Positions 43,771-53,047 of a DNA stretch of 64,000 nt are shown piece after piece. The position numbers were made by a program, and so were the translations under genes. The stretch lies in NCBI GenBank assembly GCA_024234435.1, contig JACKOF010000003.1:186001-250000 (forward strand), given 5' to 3'. The notes under the pieces are model-generated. The model did no database searches. It saw only the letters and a program-made list of their open reading frames with translations, and had not been told where the DNA came from. This stretch comes from Pseudomonadales bacterium. GTDB taxonomy: Bacteria > Pseudomonadota > Gammaproteobacteria > Pseudomonadales > Porticoccaceae. Positions within the stretch are counted from its first letter, which is position 1. The number at the start of each line of letters is the position of its first letter.

Positions 43771-45645
43771 TTAAATCCAAAGCTTCTGAAGGTTGCGGCC
43801 ACCGCAGGTCATATTAACCAGCGCTCGGGTACCCATAATGGCGGTGAACATGGAAGTGAGAATACCGATAGACAAGGTCACCGCAAAACCCTGTACCGGA
43901 CCGGAACCGACGGCGTAGAGGATAACCGCCACAATCAGGGTCGTCACGTTGGCATCAAGAATGGAAACAAAAGCCCGGTCATAACCGGCACTGATAGCCT
44001 GTTGAGGGCTTAAGCCCGCTTTCAATTCTTCGCGGATGCGGGAGAAAATCAACACATTCGCATCCACAGCCATACCCACGGTTAGCACAATACCGGCAAT
44101 ACCAGGCAGAGTCAGTGTCGCCGAAAGAATCGACATGACGGCAATCAGAATAACCAGGTTCATGGCCAGCGCAATATTGGCAAACAGCCCAAAAGCACGG
44201 TAAAAAACCAGCATGAACGCCAGTACCAGCACCATCCCAATAGCAACTGACTTGATTCCCAAATCAATATTCTCGGCACCCAACGATGGACCAATAGTGC
44301 GCTCTTCAACAAAATACATAGGAGCAGCCAGCGCCCCTGCCCTTAACAGCAGAGCCAATTCGGAGGCCTCGCGTGGGTTATCCAGCCCGGTAATACGGAA
44401 CTGCACGCCCAATGCACTGCGAATGGTTGCCAAACTGATAATGCTCTTTTCAACATAGGGCGTTGAAATGGTTTCCAACTCACCTTGCTCATTCATTTTG
44501 TGTTCAATGCGGGCCTTATATTCAATGAACAGCACACCCAGCCGCCGCCCGACACTGTTGCGGGAGACCCGATGCATACGGGTGCCGCCACCGCTATCGA
44601 GGTTGATGTTTACTTGCGGCAAGCCGTTTTCATCAAATCCGGTAGAAGCCCCAGCCACCTGATCACCGGTAATAACAATGTTTTTTTCCAACCAGGCCGT
44701 ACGAGGAAGTGCAGCAGGATCACGAAACTCAAACTCTTCGCGGCCCACCAGCTTGCCCGGTTCGGCTTCAAGACGAAATTCCAGATTGGCAGTTTTACCG
44801 ATAATGCGCTTCGCTTCGGCAGTATCCTGCACCCCCGGCAATTCGACCACAATACGGTTGCGCCCCTGCCTCTGCACGATGGGCTCGGATACTCCCAGCT
44901 CATTCACCCGGTTGCGAACGGTGGTCAGGTTCTGACTAACCGCATAATCTTCAATTTCACGAATTGCTGCTTCAGAGAGGTTGTAACGCAAACCCAGCTC
45001 ACTTTCCTGTGCCGAGGGTTCGCGCAACAGGTCGCGAAAGTTTTCGCGAATAATGCCTGCAGCGGCAGTTTTGTCCGCCTCTGAACGCAACAGAACAACG
45101 AGTGTATTGTCCTTTGTCAAATTAACAGACCGATAACGGATCTTTTCCTTCCGCAGAGCGGTACGGGTTTCACTGACCTGAGTATCCATGCGTTTATTGA
45201 CAACTGATGGTGTATCAACCTCCAACAGAAAATGTACGCCACCACTCAGATCGAGCCCCAGCTTCATAGGTTGCGCACCTAGAGACATTAACCACTCCGG
45301 TGTCGTCTGCGCCAAATTCAATGCCACCACATAATCACCACCAAGTGTTCGCTGGGCTATGCGTTTTGCCGCCAGTTGCTGCTCGGTATCTTTCAGACGA
45401 ATCAGCGCGGCGGTTTCCTTGCTCTCACCGCCAAAGAACTCAATACCTTCCCTCTCCAGCGCTGTGGAAACTTTGTTCAGCACGTCATCATCAATCACCA
45501 GAGCACTGCTCTGGCCAGAGATCTGAATAGCCGGATCAGGGGTATAAAGGTTAGGCGTGGCGTAAATAAATCCAAGGCCAATCGCAAACAGAATGAGCAG
45601 ATACTTCCAGAATGGGTAGCGGTTCATAGCGTATTGTTTTTCCAT
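43771..45645 (-). CDS. secD: protein translocase subunit SecD
   Basis: 624 residues; ATG at 45627 (M-N-R-Y-P-F-W-K-Y-L-L) is the start that aligns with E. coli and may be the true one. Motifs: K-L-G-L-D-L-S-G-G-V-H-F-L-L-E, large periplasmic P1 domain, and the RND-like TM block G-M-A-V-D-A-N-V-L-I-F-S-R-I-R-E-E-L. Usually preceded by yajC in the queA-tgt-yajC-secD-secF operon. Here yajC is absent and a MarR-type gene comes next upstream, so secD needs its own promoter. A TATAAT-like -10 on the - strand lies at 45692-45687, with a poor -35. Confidence 0.97.
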   Translation of the reverse strand: MEKQYAMNRYPFWKYLLILFAIGLGFIYATPNLYTPDPAIQISGQSSALVIDDDVLNKVSTALEREGIEFFGGESKETAALIRLKDTEQQLAAKRIAQRTLGGDYVVALNLAQTTPEWLMSLGAQPMKLGLDLSGGVHFLLEVDTPSVVNKRMDTQVSETRTALRKEKIRYRSVNLTKDNTLVVLLRSEADKTAAAGIIRENFRDLLREPSAQESELGLRYNLSEAAIREIEDYAVSQNLTTVRNRVNELGVSEPIVQRQGRNRIVVELPGVQDTAEAKRIIGKTANLEFRLEAEPGKLVGREEFEFRDPAALPRTAWLEKNIVITGDQVAGASTGFDENGLPQVNINLDSGGGTRMHRVSRNSVGRRLGVLFIEYKARIEHKMNEQGELETISTPYVEKSIISLATIRSALGVQFRITGLDNPREASELALLLRAGALAAPMYFVEERTIGPSLGAENIDLGIKSVAIGMVLVLAFMLVFYRAFGLFANIALAMNLVILIAVMSILSATLTLPGIAGIVLTVGMAVDANVLIFSRIREELKAGLSPQQAISAGYDRAFVSILDANVTTLIVAVILYAVGSGPVQGFAVTLSIGILTSMFTAIMGTRALVNMTCGGRNLQKLWI

Positions 45646-45805
45646 CGCCTTGCGTCACCGCAAGGCTGCAATAAATTTAGCGGGGCATTATAGGTGAAAT
45701 GATAAAAAAATACCCCGAACATCCGATTCTTTGGTGGCGTTCTCCCTTAAAAAAGGGATATGGGGCCTGATCTGCAATGATCAAGGGGCTGCAAGGGAAT
45801 AACGT

Positions 45806-46258
45806 TTACCCGACCTGCTGAATAATTTTCTCACACAGGTTTTTCAGCTGTAGCAGCTCATCAAAAGAGATATCGAACTTGCAGGCAAAGGCTTCGGGTA
45901 CTGATAACGCATGCTCTCGCAGCTTTTTTCCAGAGGCCGTCAAAAACACCTCTCTCACCCGCTCATCCGATATTCCCCGCTTCCGGATCAGAAGCCCTTT
46001 TGCCTCCAGTCGTTTCAGCATTGGCGTAAGCGTACCCGAATCCAGGTGGAGGTTCTGCCCAAGCGCTTTGACATTAATGCCATCATGAGACCAAAGCACC
46101 ATCATGGTCAGATACTGCAGATAAGTGAGGTCAAGTTTCTCCAGAAGTGGCCGATAGCTTCTAACCACTGCATTTGCAGCACTGTAAAGCGGGAAACAAA
46201 TCTGATTCTCCAGTTTTATTTTGTCTTCTGAAGAAAGCTGGGGAATACCGGTAATCAC
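45806..46258 (-). CDS. MarR/OhrR-family redox-type repressor
   Basis: 150 residues. The N-terminus L-E-N-Q-I-C-F-P-L-Y-S-A-A-N-A places Cys21 where OhrR has its peroxide-reactive Cys. The winged helix shows L-D-S-G-T-L-T-P-M-L-K-R-L-E and the wing D-E-R-V-R-E-V-F-L-T. It probably represses itself and the divergent MAPEG gene through the palindromes at 46279 and 46327. OhrR normally partners ohr (organic hydroperoxide reductase); no ohr is present here. Confidence 0.9.
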   Translation of the reverse strand: MITGIPQLSSEDKIKLENQICFPLYSAANAVVRSYRPLLEKLDLTYLQYLTMMVLWSHDGINVKALGQNLHLDSGTLTPMLKRLEAKGLLIRKRGISDERVREVFLTASGKKLREHALSVPEAFACKFDISFDELLQLKNLCEKIIQQVG

Positions 46259-46278
46259 AGGAAGTAACCCTCCGAGTT

Positions 46279-46341
46279 ATATTGTGCACAATATACTTGA
46301 TTCGCCGCGCGTACACCTATATATTGAATTGCGTACAATAT
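46279..46341. promoter_or_regulatory. twin palindromes between the MarR-type and MAPEG genes
   Basis: ATATTGTGCACAATAT (46279-46294) is a perfect 16-bp palindrome. A related imperfect site AATTGCGTACAATAT covers 46327-46341. The spacing and placement between divergent starts suit an OhrR/MarR dimer operator controlling both genes. Confidence 0.72.
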
Positions 46342-46374
46342 AATTTTGAGCAATTATAATTGGAGAGTCTGCCT

Positions 46375-46797
46375 ATGTTGTCATTTGAAAGCTATAACGC
46401 CGCGTACTGGGGTGTCTGGGTAATCATTGCCACAGTTCTTGTACAGTGGGTGGTCGAAAATGGTGTAAAAGCTGCTCAGGATGGCGCTATCCCGGGAAAA
46501 ATAGATAACAGTCTGAGCCATTCTTCATTTGTTTTTCGTGCTCACCGCACATTCATGAACTCAATTGAAAACCTGCCAACCATGCTGGGAACAATATTTC
46601 TGGCAATATTCGTGGCCGCAGACCCTTTCTGGGTGACCACCTTTGTCTGGTGCTTTGCTTTGGCGCGCATTATCCACATGAGCTTGTATTACGGAATCGC
46701 CACAGAGAAGAACCCCAGCCCAAGAAGCTACTTTTTCGTCATCGGCCTTGCAGCCAACATTGCTCTACTGGGGTTATGCGCAATGGCACTCCCCTGA
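46375..46797 (+). CDS. MAPEG-family membrane protein
   Basis: 140 residues from ATG at 46375 with GGAGAG before it; a TTG at 46360 would overlap the ribosome site. Four TM segments and the family pattern F-R-A-H-R-T-F-M-N-S-I-E-N-L-P (E-N-x-P helix), then A-R-I-I-H-M-S-L-Y-Y. MAPEG proteins are membrane-bound glutathione or eicosanoid enzymes; bacterial members are mostly uncharacterised. Divergent from the redox-type regulator, which suggests induction by an oxidant or lipophilic signal. Confidence 0.9.
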   Translation: MLSFESYNAAYWGVWVIIATVLVQWVVENGVKAAQDGAIPGKIDNSLSHSSFVFRAHRTFMNSIENLPTMLGTIFLAIFVAADPFWVTTFVWCFALARIIHMSLYYGIATEKNPSPRSYFFVIGLAANIALLGLCAMALP

Positions 46798-47199
46798 AGC
46801 GCTACCAATACCCAACATTCGGAATGGGCTTAATGATCAACCGTCGTTAAGCCCTGCTTTCATTTAACAGACCGGCACTTTTACAGATATCACCAAAATT
46901 TCAGGCAGGCTTGTTCAGGCAACCTGAATCAAAACAACAAAAAATACTTACCACTTGTTCAAATCACCACCTTATCGTACTAATATAGCCAACGTTAAAT
47001 AAGTGAGTTCTACTTACTTAAAACAAAAAACAGGTTTTTATTACCCGGATATTTCAGCATTAACTGATTTCGGCTCAGTTTCGGCTGTTGCTTGACCTAA
47101 GTCCTGCAACCATTCATTGACAGCCACCCGAAAAAGCGGGCAGATTTCCAGCTGTTTTTATGATCGATACGTTTTCATGACCGACAAGGATCCCCCGTA
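46798..47199. other. 402-bp non-coding region before the dehydrogenase/sulfotransferase genes
   Basis: No gene seen. AAGTGAGttctaCTTACTT (near 47000) is a near-perfect inverted repeat, perhaps an operator. AAGGA stands before the 47200 ATG. Presumably holds the promoter of the three-gene run downstream. Confidence 0.5.
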
Positions 47200-48240
47200 A
47201 TGCCCCACATGAATACAACAGTTTCCACAATAGTCTCTCCTCGCATTGTCATCTATGGTACCGGTCGGTACGGTTGCTTTATCGCCCGCCTCGCCTTGGA
47301 AAAAGGCTGGACAGTTGTTGCTGCCTATAACCGTGCAGGCGACAAGGTTGGCCAGGACCTTGGCCGTCTCGCAGGCCTCGATAGAGATCTTGGCATTATC
47401 GTTCAGGATTGCGATACCGCCAGCTATGACAACCTGAATGCCGATATCGGCATTGTGGCCATGACCAACCAATTGAGCATTAACTTCACTGCACACGAGC
47501 GTCTGCTGAATGCCGGCCTGAACGTATTGTGTCACGGCTCGGAATCTTCCTATCCCTACGGTTGTGACCCGGTCATTGCCGAGAAAATTGATACCCTGGC
47601 CAAAAAGAATAACGTGACATTTACCGGTGGCGGTATTTGGGATATGTCACGTATCTGGAGCGGTATTTTACTGGTTGGCCCCTGTACCGAAATTAAATCT
47701 CTTTTCCACAGCAGCATCACTGACGTCCACGGGCAGGCAACACACGAAAAAGCGATTGAAGTTGGAATCGGACTGACCCCGGAAGAATTTATTGCCAGAG
47801 GCTGCAACAGAGCACCGCTGGCGAACTCCTATAAAACCATTCCAGAGCACGTGTTAACGGCTGTGGGTTATACCGTTAGCGCCTCAAGCGTGGAAATAGA
47901 ACCCGTAATTTACGACGAACCAATTAAAAACCCCTGGACCCAGGAAATGTATCCCGCGGGGATCTGCCTTGGTACACGTATCGTTGGCAAAATCGAAACC
48001 CATCAGGGTGTCACCGCAAGAGTCGAAGTTGAGCTGCGCGTCTTTAAAGAAGGCGAAATTGAGCATGCTTTCTGGTCTGTGGACGGTAGCCCCCGCAATG
48101 AGCTCAGAAACAACCGCAAAGACTCCGACCACACGACTGCTGGCTGCATGGTAAACCGCATTCCAAACGTTATAGCTGCTCAACCGGGTATCGTGCTGAC
48201 GTCGCAAATGGGGCCGCTTACCACAACAGCCTTACTTTAA
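47200..48240 (+). CDS. DapB-like NAD(P)-dependent dehydrogenase
   Basis: 346 residues. Rossmann motif G-T-G-R-Y-G at residues 20-25 and the layout of dihydrodipicolinate reductase/2,4-diaminopentanoate dehydrogenase relatives: cofactor domain, then a mixed domain (C-H-G-S-E-S-S-Y-P, G-G-G-I-W-D-M-S-R). Such proteins act on amino or carbonyl carbons of diverse substrates; the one here is unknown. The sulfotransferase gene starts 19 bases downstream, so the three genes probably form one operon and the substrate may be a sulfated or sulfatable metabolite. Confidence 0.82.
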   Translation: MPHMNTTVSTIVSPRIVIYGTGRYGCFIARLALEKGWTVVAAYNRAGDKVGQDLGRLAGLDRDLGIIVQDCDTASYDNLNADIGIVAMTNQLSINFTAHERLLNAGLNVLCHGSESSYPYGCDPVIAEKIDTLAKKNNVTFTGGGIWDMSRIWSGILLVGPCTEIKSLFHSSITDVHGQATHEKAIEVGIGLTPEEFIARGCNRAPLANSYKTIPEHVLTAVGYTVSASSVEIEPVIYDEPIKNPWTQEMYPAGICLGTRIVGKIETHQGVTARVEVELRVFKEGEIEHAFWSVDGSPRNELRNNRKDSDHTTAGCMVNRIPNVIAAQPGIVLTSQMGPLTTTALL

Positions 48241-48258
48241 TTTTTTTGGAACCTGACA

Positions 48259-49437
48259 ATGACAAAAAGCTATTCCCTACCCCTGAGTACTGACGAACTA
48301 CTGGCTGAGGCACGCAGGATTACCGGCATTGATATTGTTGATAATGAAGTCGTTGAACCCTTAACGGTTTTAGTCACATCAATTAACAATGAAAGTCAGT
48401 TACACGAAGCAGGGGCGATCGCCAAACAAAACAAGCTGCTGCGTCTGTTAAGCAATCGCTTACGTATGTTGCGGGACTTTACTGCTCACCCCGAGATTGC
48501 CGATGAAAAAATTGAAAACCCGGTCTTCATTCTGGGTATGGCACGCAGTGGCACCACCAAAACACACCGCGTTCTGTCGGCAACTGGCGACTTTAACTTT
48601 ATGCCCCTTTGGCAGGTTCAATACCCCGCCCTGTTTACCGGGGATCGCGATGAGTCACCACAAGCGCGCGTTGACGCGACTGACGAATACTGCCGCTGGC
48701 TCGACGAAACTGCACCCGAAATCAAGCTGGGGCATAGCTTCAAAACACATGCCGCAGAAGAAGACTCCCTGCTCACCGAGCAATGTTTTGTTGCCCCGTC
48801 TTTTTTCGCCTATTCCGAAGTACAAAGCTATATGGAGTGGTTTGCCGGGCTGGGTAGCGATGGCATGAAAACCAACTTTAAATTTTTGCGTGATGTCATG
48901 AAATACCTGCAATGGCAAGGACTGGCTACCGCCTCAAAACCCTGGTTGTTAAAAGCCCCGACTTATTACGGCTTTGAACCTGAGTTGTTATCGGTGTTTC
49001 CCGATGCGCACATCCTGATGACCCATCGCACTCCACTCAGCACCGTGCCATCCATCTGCAAATTACTTGACAACTTCCACTTGCCATACAGCAATCTGAA
49101 GCCTGACCCTCAAGCACTAAAAACGGGTATTGCCGATTTGCTTAAGCTGCATTTACATAACCGGGAAACACACCCCACACTCAACATTCTGGATATTCTC
49201 TTTGAAGATGCCGTTAAGGATATGGAGACCGTCGCTGAAAAAATTTACGCCCACGCAGGCTTGGCGTTCTCAGAAGAGTCTCGCCTTGGAATACGTAATT
49301 GGGGTGCAAATAACCCGATCCATAAAGAGGGAAAATTTGAATATTCTCTCGAGGAGTACGGCCTTTCTGCCGACAATATCGAACAGGAAACAGCGGGTTA
49401 CATTGCACTCATCGAATCGTTAAAAAGCCAACACTAA
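48259..49437 (+). CDS. sulfotransferase (copy 1 of a tandem pair)
   Basis: 392 residues. P-loop-like 5'-phosphosulfate motif G-M-A-R-S-G-T-T at residues 93-100, and T-H-R-T-P-L-S-T-V near residue 257 as the 3'-phosphate (R...S) element. The layout is the PF13469-type family, which transfers sulfuryl from PAPS to small hydroxylated lipids, sterols or sugars. Closely similar along its length to the next gene, so the pair arose by tandem duplication. Acceptor unknown. Confidence 0.88.
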   Translation: MTKSYSLPLSTDELLAEARRITGIDIVDNEVVEPLTVLVTSINNESQLHEAGAIAKQNKLLRLLSNRLRMLRDFTAHPEIADEKIENPVFILGMARSGTTKTHRVLSATGDFNFMPLWQVQYPALFTGDRDESPQARVDATDEYCRWLDETAPEIKLGHSFKTHAAEEDSLLTEQCFVAPSFFAYSEVQSYMEWFAGLGSDGMKTNFKFLRDVMKYLQWQGLATASKPWLLKAPTYYGFEPELLSVFPDAHILMTHRTPLSTVPSICKLLDNFHLPYSNLKPDPQALKTGIADLLKLHLHNRETHPTLNILDILFEDAVKDMETVAEKIYAHAGLAFSEESRLGIRNWGANNPIHKEGKFEYSLEEYGLSADNIEQETAGYIALIESLKSQH

Positions 49438-49486
49438 TCTGACATCTGTCCAAATTTATCTGAAATCAGCGCGCAGGAATATCATC

Positions 49487-50644
49487 ATGGCAAAAGGTTA
49501 CCCAATACCACTTTCCGTCAACGAGCTACTGGCTAAAGCCAGAGAAATCACAGGGGTTGATATTATCGACGACGAGGTGGTTGAGCCGCTGACCATGCTG
49601 GTTAACTCCCTCAATAACGAAGCCCAGCTGCATGAAACCGGTGTCATTGCCAAACAAAATAAGCTTCTGCGCCTGTTGAGTAACCGGCTACGAATGTTGC
49701 GAGATTACGCGGCCCACCCCGAAATTGCGGATGAAAAAATCGAAAACCCTGTTTTCATCTTCGGCATGGCGCGCAGCGGCACCACAAAAACTCACCGTGT
49801 GCTGGCTTCAACCGGTGATTTTAATTACATGCCTTTTTGGCAAGTCCAGTATCCCTCATTATTTACCGGGGACAGAAGTGAATCTCCCCAAGCTCGTATC
49901 GATGCCGCCGATGAATACTGCCGCTGGCTCGATGAGACGGCCCCTGAGAGCAAGCTCGGGCACAGCTTCGAAACCTTCGAAGCCGAAGAAGATTCACTAT
50001 TATGGGAGCAATGTTTTATAGCCCCGTCATTCTTAGGGTACGCCGAAGTACCCAGTTATATCGAGTGGTTTGCCCAGCAAGGCATGATGCCCGTATTCAA
50101 AATGCTCGAAAAATCGCTCAAGTATTTGCAGTGGCAAGGCCTAGCTACAGCATCAAAGCCCTGGTTGTTAAAAGCGCCGACTTACTATGGTTTCGAACCA
50201 GAGTTACTTTCGGTGTTTCCCGATGCCCATATTGTCATGACCCACCGCAGCCCTCTGAGCACTGTCCCCTCGCTTTGCAAACTGGTTAATCAGTTCCATA
50301 TCCCGTTCGATGACGCACGGGTTAACTCCCAGTCATTGCAGACAGATCTCGCGGCAACACTTGATCTGCATTTAAGTAACAGGGAAACAACGCCCAACCT
50401 CAACATTCTGGATTTCCGCTTTGAAGATGCCGTGAACAACATGGAAGCCGTCGCGGAAAAAGTATACGCCCATGCCGGCTTAACATTGTCTGATGAATCT
50501 CGTGAAAAAATTCAAAACTGGGGAGCTAACAACCCTATTCACAAAAAAGGTAAGTTTGAATATTCACTGGAAGAGTTTGGCTTGACAGAAGAAGGCATCA
50601 AGCGAGACATGGCCGGTTACATCGCGTTTATCGACGCGCTCTAA
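49487..50644 (+). CDS. sulfotransferase (copy 2 of a tandem pair)
   Basis: 385 residues, collinear with copy 1 (same N-terminal block, G-M-A-R-S-G-T-T at 93-100, and T-H-R-S-P-L-S-T-V). The two differ mainly around residues 185-215 and 280-300, parts likely to line the acceptor site, which suggests different substrates or specialisation after duplication. Forty-nine bases separate it from copy 1. Confidence 0.88.
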   Translation: MAKGYPIPLSVNELLAKAREITGVDIIDDEVVEPLTMLVNSLNNEAQLHETGVIAKQNKLLRLLSNRLRMLRDYAAHPEIADEKIENPVFIFGMARSGTTKTHRVLASTGDFNYMPFWQVQYPSLFTGDRSESPQARIDAADEYCRWLDETAPESKLGHSFETFEAEEDSLLWEQCFIAPSFLGYAEVPSYIEWFAQQGMMPVFKMLEKSLKYLQWQGLATASKPWLLKAPTYYGFEPELLSVFPDAHIVMTHRSPLSTVPSLCKLVNQFHIPFDDARVNSQSLQTDLAATLDLHLSNRETTPNLNILDFRFEDAVNNMEAVAEKVYAHAGLTLSDESREKIQNWGANNPIHKKGKFEYSLEEFGLTEEGIKRDMAGYIAFIDAL

Positions 50645-50718
50645 AATGATGCGTAAGGCAACCTCTCCGGGTATTCCGGAGGGGTGCTAAATGAGTCCGA
50701 ACTAGACAGTTCAGATCG

Positions 50719-51873
50719 CTACCTTGGTCGTTCCAAACCCTGTTGCTGGTAAAACTGATCGGTGTACTCGTCTAAACGGTTTTCTTCAATCGCCAGCCGA
50801 ATATCACTCATCAGGTTCTGGTAATAACGCAGGTTGTGAATTGTATTTAGTTGAGCGCCGAGAATTTCACCACATTTATCCAAGTGGTGGAGATAGGCCC
50901 GACTGAAATTCTGGCAGGTATAACAATCACAACTATTGTCCAGCGGGCCGGTATCGTGACGGTGTTTGGCATTGCGAATTTTAATCACGCCTTCACTGGT
51001 AAACAGATGGCCGTTGCGTGCGTTGCGGGTGGGCATCACACAGTCAAACATATCGATGCCACGACGCACAGCTTCCAGAATATCCTGTGGCTTGCCGACC
51101 CCCATCAGGTACCGTGGACGGTTATCTGGCATTTCCGGCGCAAGATGCTCCAATACTCGCAGCATATCTTCTTTTGGCTCGCCCACCGATAGCCCGCCAA
51201 TGGCATATCCATCGAAACCAATGTCTTCCAGGCCTTTCAGAGACTCACTGCGCAGCTCTTCATACATCCCTCCCTGCACAATACCAAACAGCGCGGAGGG
51301 ATTATCCGCGTGAGCATCCTTACTGCGCTTGGCCCAGCGCAGTGAAAGCTCCATAGACTCCCGAGCCTGTTGCTCCGTTGCAGGGTAAGGCGTGCATTCA
51401 TCAAATATCATGACGATGTCTGAACCGAGCTCTCGCTGCACCTGAATAGAGGTTTCGGGGTCTAGAAAGACTTTGCTACCGTCAATAGGCGACTGAAATG
51501 CGACGCCTTCCTCGGTTATCTTTCGCAAATCACCCAGGCTGAAAACCTGAAAGCCACCGGAGTCCGTTAGGATTGGCCCCTGCCACTGCATAAAGTCGTG
51601 CAAGGTGCCGTTATTGTCCAGGCCGTGTTCTTTTACAACTTCTGTGCCGGGCCGCAACATCAGGTGAAACGTATTGCCTAGAATAATCTCCGCGCCAATC
51701 TCTTTGATGTCGCGAGGCAACATGCCTTTCACCGTGCCATAGGTCCCCACAGGCATAAACGCAGGTGTTTCAACGGTACCACGCGGAAACTTCAATCGTC
51801 CGCGGCGAGCCTTGCCCGCTTCTCCGCTGTAAGTGCTATCCAGCTCAAAGCTCATAAAACACGGATGACTCAT
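50719..51873 (-). CDS. tgt: tRNA-guanine transglycosylase
   Basis: 384 residues from ATG overlapping the queA stop (ATGA at 51870-51873, GAGGAAG before it); M at 51855 aligns better with E. coli. Exchanges G34 for preQ1 in queuosine tRNAs. Motifs: F-M-P-V-G-T-Y-G-T-V-K, L-T-D-S-G-G-F-Q-V-F-S-L with the catalytic Asp region, and the zinc-binding C-x-C-x-x-C...H (C-D-C-Y-T-C-Q-N-F). Next downstream should be yajC-secDF, but a 5-kb accessory block separates it from secD. Confidence 0.97.
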   Translation of the reverse strand: MSHPCFMSFELDSTYSGEAGKARRGRLKFPRGTVETPAFMPVGTYGTVKGMLPRDIKEIGAEIILGNTFHLMLRPGTEVVKEHGLDNNGTLHDFMQWQGPILTDSGGFQVFSLGDLRKITEEGVAFQSPIDGSKVFLDPETSIQVQRELGSDIVMIFDECTPYPATEQQARESMELSLRWAKRSKDAHADNPSALFGIVQGGMYEELRSESLKGLEDIGFDGYAIGGLSVGEPKEDMLRVLEHLAPEMPDNRPRYLMGVGKPQDILEAVRRGIDMFDCVMPTRNARNGHLFTSEGVIKIRNAKHRHDTGPLDNSCDCYTCQNFSRAYLHHLDKCGEILGAQLNTIHNLRYYQNLMSDIRLAIEENRLDEYTDQFYQQQGLERPR

Positions 51874-52922
51874 GGCAAAACTTCCTCAGGTGCACTGGGG
51901 TTGCGGGTTAAAAACATGGCATCGCCATAACTGAAAAATCGATACTGCTGTTCAACAGCCTGCCGGTATGCCTCTCGAATATTGGCATACCCTGAAAAGG
52001 CACTGACCAGCATCAGCAGTGTGGATTCAGGCAAGTGGAAGTTGGTCAACAGTGCATCCACCACTTTGTATTGATAACCGGGATAAATAAAGATATCCGT
52101 TTCACCCTGCATAGGTTTCAAAGCATCGCTCATAGCAGCGCTTTCCAGGCAACGAACACTGGTAGTACCCACAGCAATCACCCGACCTCCGCGGGCACGA
52201 GTAGCGGCAATCTGGTCACAAACCAGCTGGGGAACGTCTATCACCTCGGCATGCATTTGGTGTTCGCGGACATCATCAACGCGAACCGGCTGAAACGTTC
52301 CCGCCCCCACATGCAGAGTGACATAGGCCATATCGACACCTTTGTCACTCAGTTGCTGCAACAGCGCTTCGTCAAAATGCAGGCCTGCCGTGGGCGCAGC
52401 AACGGCACCGGGCTGTGAGGCATAAACTGTTTGATACCGCTCTCTATCGCTGCTTTCATCAGCCCGATCAATATAAGGGGGCAGCGGCATATGACCGAAC
52501 TCTTCGAGCAACGCCAAAACGGGCTTCTCACCGCAAAATCTCAGCACAAACAAGTCGCCTTCACGGTCTTCAACCTCAGCTGAAATTTCACCTTCGAATA
52601 ACAGTTTGCCACCCGGTTTTGGTGATTTACTGGCTCTTACATGCGCCAGTAGCCGATGGTCATCCAGTAGCCGCTCAACCAGCATTTCAACCTTGCCACC
52701 AGATTCTTTCTGGCCGAATAACCGCGCAGGAATCACCCGCGTGTTGTTAAACACCATTAAGTCGCCAGGCTCAATCAAATCGATAATATCGGGAAAATGC
52801 AGGTGCTGAAGCTCTCCGGGATGCTCTCCCACAACCAACAGGCGACTGCCCCGCCGTTCAGCTGCTGGCTGACGGGCAATCAACTGCTCAGGGAGCAGAT
52901 AGTGGAATAAAGCGCGCTGCAT
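51870..52922 (-). CDS. queA: S-adenosylmethionine:tRNA ribosyltransferase-isomerase
   Basis: 350 residues from ATG at 52922 (M-Q-R-A-L-F-H-Y-L-L-P-E-Q-L-I-A), which aligns with E. coli QueA; the in-frame extension to 52949 does not. Transfers ribose from SAM to preQ1 to make epoxyqueuosine. Motifs: N-N-T-R-V-I-P-A-R-L, T-A-G-L-H-F-D, H-V-G-A-G-T-F and N-F-H-L-P-E-S-T-L-L. It is coupled to tgt and divergent from tRNA-Leu, as in Pseudomonas. Confidence 0.97.
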   Translation of the reverse strand: MQRALFHYLLPEQLIARQPAAERRGSRLLVVGEHPGELQHLHFPDIIDLIEPGDLMVFNNTRVIPARLFGQKESGGKVEMLVERLLDDHRLLAHVRASKSPKPGGKLLFEGEISAEVEDREGDLFVLRFCGEKPVLALLEEFGHMPLPPYIDRADESSDRERYQTVYASQPGAVAAPTAGLHFDEALLQQLSDKGVDMAYVTLHVGAGTFQPVRVDDVREHQMHAEVIDVPQLVCDQIAATRARGGRVIAVGTTSVRCLESAAMSDALKPMQGETDIFIYPGYQYKVVDALLTNFHLPESTLLMLVSAFSGYANIREAYRQAVEQQYRFFSYGDAMFLTRNPSAPEEVLP

Positions 52923-53008
52923 ATTCAAGTTCCGACCGAAAGGCCGCAAGGTTAAGGAAAGCGAGACTATAAAACAACTATAAGCACCCTATTCAAGACG
53001 ACTTTACC

Positions 53009-53036
53009 TTGATTATGCAATACCCGCTGCTATAAT
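53009..53036 (+). promoter_or_regulatory. sigma-70 promoter of tRNA-Leu
   Basis: TTGATT (53009-53014) and TATAAT (53031-53036) with 16-bp spacing. Transcription would begin about 53043, five bases before the truncated tRNA copy, so that copy is transcribed first and the intact tRNA lies about 90 bases downstream in the same transcript. Confidence 0.8.
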
Positions 53037-53047
53037 CGCCAACCTGC

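Noticed and set aside
44485..45084. 199-codon + strand frame inside secD
   Set aside because: Antisense to a fully motif-supported secD; composition typical of a shadow frame.
50662..50684. Hairpin CCTCTCCGG/CCGGAGGGG between sulfotransferase 2 and tgt
   Set aside because: Stable stem but no T-run on either strand, so not called as an intrinsic terminator.
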